A stretch of DNA of 20,000 nucleotides, from positions 1 through 20,000 of the forward strand of contig LUCW03001377.1 of NCBI GenBank assembly GCA_001586965.3, read 5' to 3'. Below the pieces are notes generated by a model that did no database searches, was not told where the DNA came from, and saw nothing but the letters and a program-made list of their open reading frames with translations. The position numbers and the translations under genes were made by a program. This DNA is from Sphaeroforma sirkka. Taxonomy: Eukaryota > Opisthokonta > Ichthyosporea > Ichthyophonida. Shown here one piece after another: positions 16,501 through 20,000 of this stretch; the stretch's first letter is position 1; each line of letters starts with the position of its first letter.

Positions 16501-17216
16501 CTCAATGATGGTACCCAATATATTTTAGATCCTCACGTCCAAAGGCTGTTGATGAACCAGATGGTGGGCACTTAGGGGAGGTGCCTGTACCAGTTGTATC
16601 TGAGGTGATTCGTCACATTTGAATGAACCTCCTCATGATTCTTCTGCGTCTGTTCTACTCTCGCCTGAACCGCTAGATCACGAGTTGCCGCCCTCCACTC
16701 CGCCCTGATCTCATCGGGTCTCTACTAATATTCCAGACGATCAGCCTACTACACGAGTCGTGGTTGACCGATCTGTTCGATCACAGCTGCCCACAGCTGC
16801 TTTTGTAACCCCGTCAATACCTCACATCTTGGCTGAGTTGGCTACTGCCACCTATACTGCGCAGGGTCGAATAATTCTCCCTCATGATATCCTTGATGTT
16901 ATAACCTTCGTCTACGACGTCATGCAAAAATGTTAGTTGAGCACTTTCGATGGTCCTCAACACTTGCCCGGGTTGTGCTACCCATGGTGTGTAGTCTGGA
17001 CCTTTTATGGGGTAATTAACCCAGCCTGATAGAGCTATTTATCTTGGTGCCGTCCGTCATCTGTAATATAAGTTCATATCTCCTTCTAGTCAGAATTATA
17101 AATTTGGTCTGTTTTGTATTGACGAGCATATTCGGCAGGTACATTGTGCCCCTTTCCGCAACGACGAAAGCATTTCTTCTGATGCCATTCAGATGTTGAA
17201 AATCCAGCCTGAACAA
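16501..17216 (+). pseudogene. Unidentified degenerate coding-like region
   Basis: Plus-strand frames switch every 60-250 bases but keep coding-like composition. One segment is GGHLGEVPVPVVSEVIRH, the next is Pro-rich with PLDHELPPSTPP. The following segment runs without a stop to about 16933 with TTRVVVDRSVRSQLP, ILAELATATYTAQ and DILDVITFVYDVM. A last one to 17216 has QNYKFGLFCIDEHIRQ. The Pro/acidic part resembles a linker in a retrotransposon polyprotein, but no domain is named with confidence. Confidence 0.4.
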
Positions 17217-17590
17217 TGAGCGGCCACGGGCACCTATTTCGTAGATCGGGATTTACCTTTCAAAAGTACATAGTTTGCAAAGTGATGCTTGTTGTTAGAG
17301 CGCAATGTAGCAGACTTTAAATAAAATGCAAATGTATGTATATATTTCTGACCTCACCTTTGGTTTTATACCTGTGTATTTGCTAGTATTCAGCCGCTTC
17401 GGCCGGCCAGGGTAGAAACTAATATGGTCAGTATGAGAAACCTTATGCAGAACACTTTAACACTTTAATGCTATTCTATTTCAACATCTCTGCAACTAAA
17501 TCTCACGCTGATCACATGATGCCTTTCTGTATATGGTATGACTCACATAGAACCGCAGTTATTTTTAGAATGTTGCGGTTGACAGACTTA
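17217..17590. other. Spacer without recognised features
   Basis: Mixed-composition DNA with only short open frames. I see no gene, RNA or repeat that I can support here. Confidence 0.5.
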
Positions 17591-17740
17591 ATCCACTCTC
17601 GAGAATCGGTTGAGAAACTTAATCTGCTCTCGGAAGTCGGTAAGTAGTAACTCAACTCTTGGGAGTATTTAAGCAGCTTGATTAGCTCTCGAGAGTGAGC
17701 TAACTCTGATGACTTAGCTCTCGGGAGTGAGATAACCCTG
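17591..17740. repeat. Array of five palindromic CTCTCGRGAG-like repeats
   Basis: Ten-base palindromic cores at 17596-17605, 17627-17636, 17656-17665, 17686-17695 and 17718-17727. Cores 4 and 5 are CTCTCGAGAG and CTCTCGGGAG, and the others differ at one to three bases. Start-to-start spacing is 29-32 bp. The last two units share further sequence (GTGAG.TAAC.CTGATGACTT). A minus-strand frame is open through the array with imperfect peptide repeats, but it has no similarity I know. Confidence 0.8.
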
Positions 17741-17779
17741 ATGACTTCCATAAATCAAAGATGGGCTCTTGCTGTAAAA

Positions 17780-18420
17780 TCTGGCCTGAGACCTGTAGTC
17801 TCTCACTTGTCCGAGGGTATTTCATATCACTTTTCTACTGAGAGTGACCACCGCAGCGACGGACTGGTAGAAAACTAGTACATACCTTTCTTGTATAGGT
17901 TGAACGAATTGGCTACCAACAGTCTTGGGATATCCATACATTGAAGTTTGCTCGTGACATTTTTCTAGTGTGAATTCCGTCACGAACATTGCCCCCTATT
18001 ATCTTATTACGGGTTGTATCTTTCACCACTTCTCATATAAGAAACCTGAATCGATTTATAATCGTTCTGCTCCAGAGGGCGCTGATAATATTTCTTTAAT
18101 TCCACCACCTAAGGAACATGAACGTGCTGTTTGGGAACGAAACCGCAAGGCTCAAGCCTTCCAAGCTATCCAAGCAAATCGTCACCGCCATGATGCGCAT
18201 ATGTTTGCTGTTGACCGCAAGGTGCTCTACCAAAAGGAACCATTGCTGTTTTCTGCTACAGTGTGTTGGGGGGAGATCCAGCTACTGTGATGACCTTAGA
18301 ACCAACAGTAACGCATGTGGTTCAAGATTGTGCAACGGCGAAGACATATCGCATTCACCAATCCAATCTCAAGGCTCATCGGAAGCCTCTTGGTATCCCT
18401 GCCCCTGCCGTCAAAGGCAC
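17780..18420 (+). pseudogene. Ty3/gypsy integrase fragment, family B or another family
   Basis: Starts with SYHFSTESDHRSDGLVEN, matching the integrase core end (STxxHPQxDGxVExxN) with the catalytic Glu. After stops and a frameshift, NSVTNIAPYYLITG matches NNSxHxSTGxSPFxLxYG. HERAVWERNRKAQAFQAIQ followed by DRKVLYQKEPLL corresponds to the helix and VGDxVLL part of the C-terminal domain. In the next frame, TYRIHQSNLKAHRKP resembles the FHVSxLKxYR ending. The first two catalytic Asp regions are not visible upstream, so the fragment is 5'-truncated. Confidence 0.78.
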
Positions 18421-18770
18421 CCGGAAAAATTGTATTCATACCAATTGGCTGTTTGTACTAGCAAATGCTGCAAAGCTCCGGAAATTGACAAACCTCGCTT
18501 CGTCCTTCTGTGATCCAGTTTCTTTACAAGTCGAACTCAGCTTTCCAGTTGTTGTAAGCTTTAACTGATACCAAGCGTTACAAGGTAGGCGCCCGAGAAA
18601 AATCTGTTGTACTAATGGATTGTTCATACTAGCAAATGCCGTGAAGCTCCAGATATTGACAAATCTCGCCTCGTCCTTCTGTGATATAGTTTCTTTATAA
18701 GTGGAACTCAGCTCTCCGCTTGTTTAGAGCTTTGGCGGCTACCAAGCGATAGAAGGTTAACCATAAACGG
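18420..18770 (+). repeat. Imperfect direct tandem duplication, about 171 bp
   Basis: The segment starting near GGAAAAATTGTATTC (18423) is repeated from near GAGAAAAATCTGTTG (18595). Shared landmarks such as TACTAGCAAATGC (18456 and 18627) are 171 bp apart. The copies differ at many positions, more than the 364-bp duplication does, so this one seems older. Confidence 0.85.
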
Positions 18771-19080
18771 TTTTCATCCCGTGACCAGCAGCTTCTCGAA
18801 ACCAATGTCACTTCGCACCTATAAACTTGCTCGTGATCCTGATTACCGCGAAGCCCAACTTATTGCGTGGAAGCCGAAGGTCGATGTTACAACACCTATC
18901 TCTACTACCTGATGTTCTACGGCCATCGCCTTTCTCATGTACTACTTACTGCTGAATGGCTGTCCATTCCATGCCTCCTACTTAGTTCTATTCCATGTAC
19001 CTACCCTTATACATTGTCACTCTATTCTGGTCGCCCCACAAGTTTGAAGGCCGTCTTTCTACAAATTCAGCTTGGGGGGT
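18771..19080 (+). other. Retroelement 3' internal remnant ending in a polypurine tract
   Basis: Short open frames only. One (DPDYREAQLIAWKPK) might be tail coding of the same gypsy element. The last bases, CTTGGGGGGT at 19071-19080, look like a polypurine tract immediately before the TG of an LTR, as expected for plus-strand priming. Confidence 0.5.
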
Positions 19081-19291
19081 TGTAAGAGCGGGTGGTATCG
19101 AACAGTCCAGAATTGTCAGTAAGGTTGACGGGCCCGGAGTTGCCATCACAATAGCGCGCGATTCGGAGTAACCGAAACACCGTTACACGAGAGCCTGCGT
19201 GAGCAGTATAAAGGCTCGACGCACAGTGAGTTAGCGACCAACTTGAGACTATTAAATTTCGCTTCGAGACTAGAAGCCGAAGCCTTTTACA
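19081..19291 (+). mobile_element. LTR E, 3' LTR of the family B gypsy element
   Basis: Starts TGTAAGAGCGGG directly after the G-rich tract and probably ends TTTTACA at 19291, giving TGTAA/TTACA terminal inverted repeats and about 211 bp. An alternative end is ACA at 19307. It has a TATAAAG box at 19207-19213. No second copy is present in the window, so the boundary is not confirmed. It is unrelated to the family A LTR. Confidence 0.65.
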
Positions 19292-19783
19292 GTAAATATA
19301 TTAAACACTTAAACTATGTTTTGGAATGACTGATGTTTATCATTATTAAGTTGAGTGTATAAGTATTATAAAATGAAGAAAAGTAGAATAGTAAACATGC
19401 TCTGGTGTCCATGGAGATCGTTTCAAAGAAAAAACCAGTGACTATAAAGTTAGTGGTCAACTAGGAAAGTAGTACGGTACGACCTCCTAAACCTTCCCCT
19501 GACCACTGACTAGGGGTCATACTGTGCTTGACTAGACGTTAACATGTTTGTGAAGTGTTTATGTTTGGGTTTGGCCTTTTCGTTAATACGTCTGTTGGAT
19601 AATCGTGCATGTTACTGTAGACAAGGGTAATCATGTTTGTTGAACGCAATCTCAGATACAATGTGCGCGAAGTCCAATGTGTTTGGTACCCTTGGCGGTG
19701 CCTGTGCGATTTGCAACCTTCAATGCGCTTTGACTGTCAATGTGCATCGTCGTCGGCATGATAAGGGTTCGCGAAATGCAACT
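19292..19783. other. Unassigned sequence
   Basis: No long open frame, repeat or RNA gene recognised. It contains a CCCCT...AGGGG inverted pair near 19496-19516 that is too short to interpret. It may be host DNA or old transposon. Confidence 0.5.
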
Positions 19784-19788
19784 ATAAG

Positions 19789-19831
<43 letters not shown>

Positions 19832-19835
19832 ATAC

Positions 19836-19866
<31 letters not shown>

Positions 19867-19937
19867 TGTTTTTATGCGTATATATATATTTATATATATA
19901 TATACAGATGCACACACACACACATCACACACATCAT

Positions 19938-20000
<63 letters not shown>
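19784..20000. repeat. Compound microsatellite (TA)n, (CATA)n, (CA)n, (TA)n
   Basis: (TA)n at about 19789-19822, then TATG/CATACATA repeats, more TA, a CA tract at about 19909-19930, and a final (TA)n running to the window end. No coding. Confidence 0.95.

Noticed and set aside
17591..17740. CRISPR array
   Set aside because: Repeats are only about 10 bp with imperfect units, the spacers share sequence, the context is eukaryotic and there are no cas genes.
19720..19932. Minus-strand open frame of 70 codons
   Set aside because: Mostly translated microsatellite (Tyr/Ile/Cys/Val repeats).

Overview
The window is eukaryotic DNA made almost entirely of decayed retrotransposons. I see no host gene that I can defend, no tRNA or rRNA gene and no prokaryote-type gene organisation. 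Long (TA)n and (CA)n microsatellites, LTRs with internal AATAAA signals, and an APE-type LINE with a C-terminal CCHC knuckle all fit a transposon-rich eukaryote. An early-diverging fungus is my best guess, but the sequence does not prove the lineage.

Region by region. (1) 1-3841, minus strand: a Ty3/gypsy-like element, here called family A copy 1. Its layout is LTR B (3245-3841), 5' UTR, an acidic gag-position ORF fused to the RT N-terminus, RT with YLDD, RNase H, then a Dam-methylase-like block with NPPW. It runs into a truncated LTR A (68-about 531), beyond which a second 5' UTR-like sequence begins. (2) 3842-4734: an AT microsatellite, an unidentified open stretch at 4182-4445, and a small nested inverted-repeat unit. 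(3) 4735-8839, plus strand: family A copy 2, truncated at its 5' end, with RT, RNase H, a 246-bp solo-LTR-like insertion with a 4-bp duplication, the methylase-like block, a DD35E integrase and a C-terminal tail carrying a 364-bp tandem duplication. (4) 8834-about 14487, minus strand: a GC-richer LINE with ORF1, an APE endonuclease and RT. It is interrupted by a 595-bp solo family A LTR (12138-12732) flanked by CAAG. (5) 14488-15256: a triple 21-bp tandem repeat, then LTR D in plus orientation, probably the 3' LTR of copy 2 separated from it by the LINE. (6) 15257-19291: remains of at least one other Ty3/gypsy family (B), with RT/RNase H on minus and integrase, purine tract and LTR on plus, plus an array of five small palindromes. 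(7) 19292-20000: unassigned sequence and compound microsatellites.

Order of events inferred from nesting: family A copy 2 inserted first, the LINE probably inserted into its 3' end, and later a family A LTR inserted into the LINE. The 246-bp element inserted into copy 2 separately. Every polyprotein carries stops or frameshifts, so nothing here looks autonomous today. The most unusual feature is the Dam-methylase-like domain between RNase H and a DDE integrase. That combination is familiar to me from tyrosine-recombinase DIRS elements, not from ordinary Ty3/gypsy elements.
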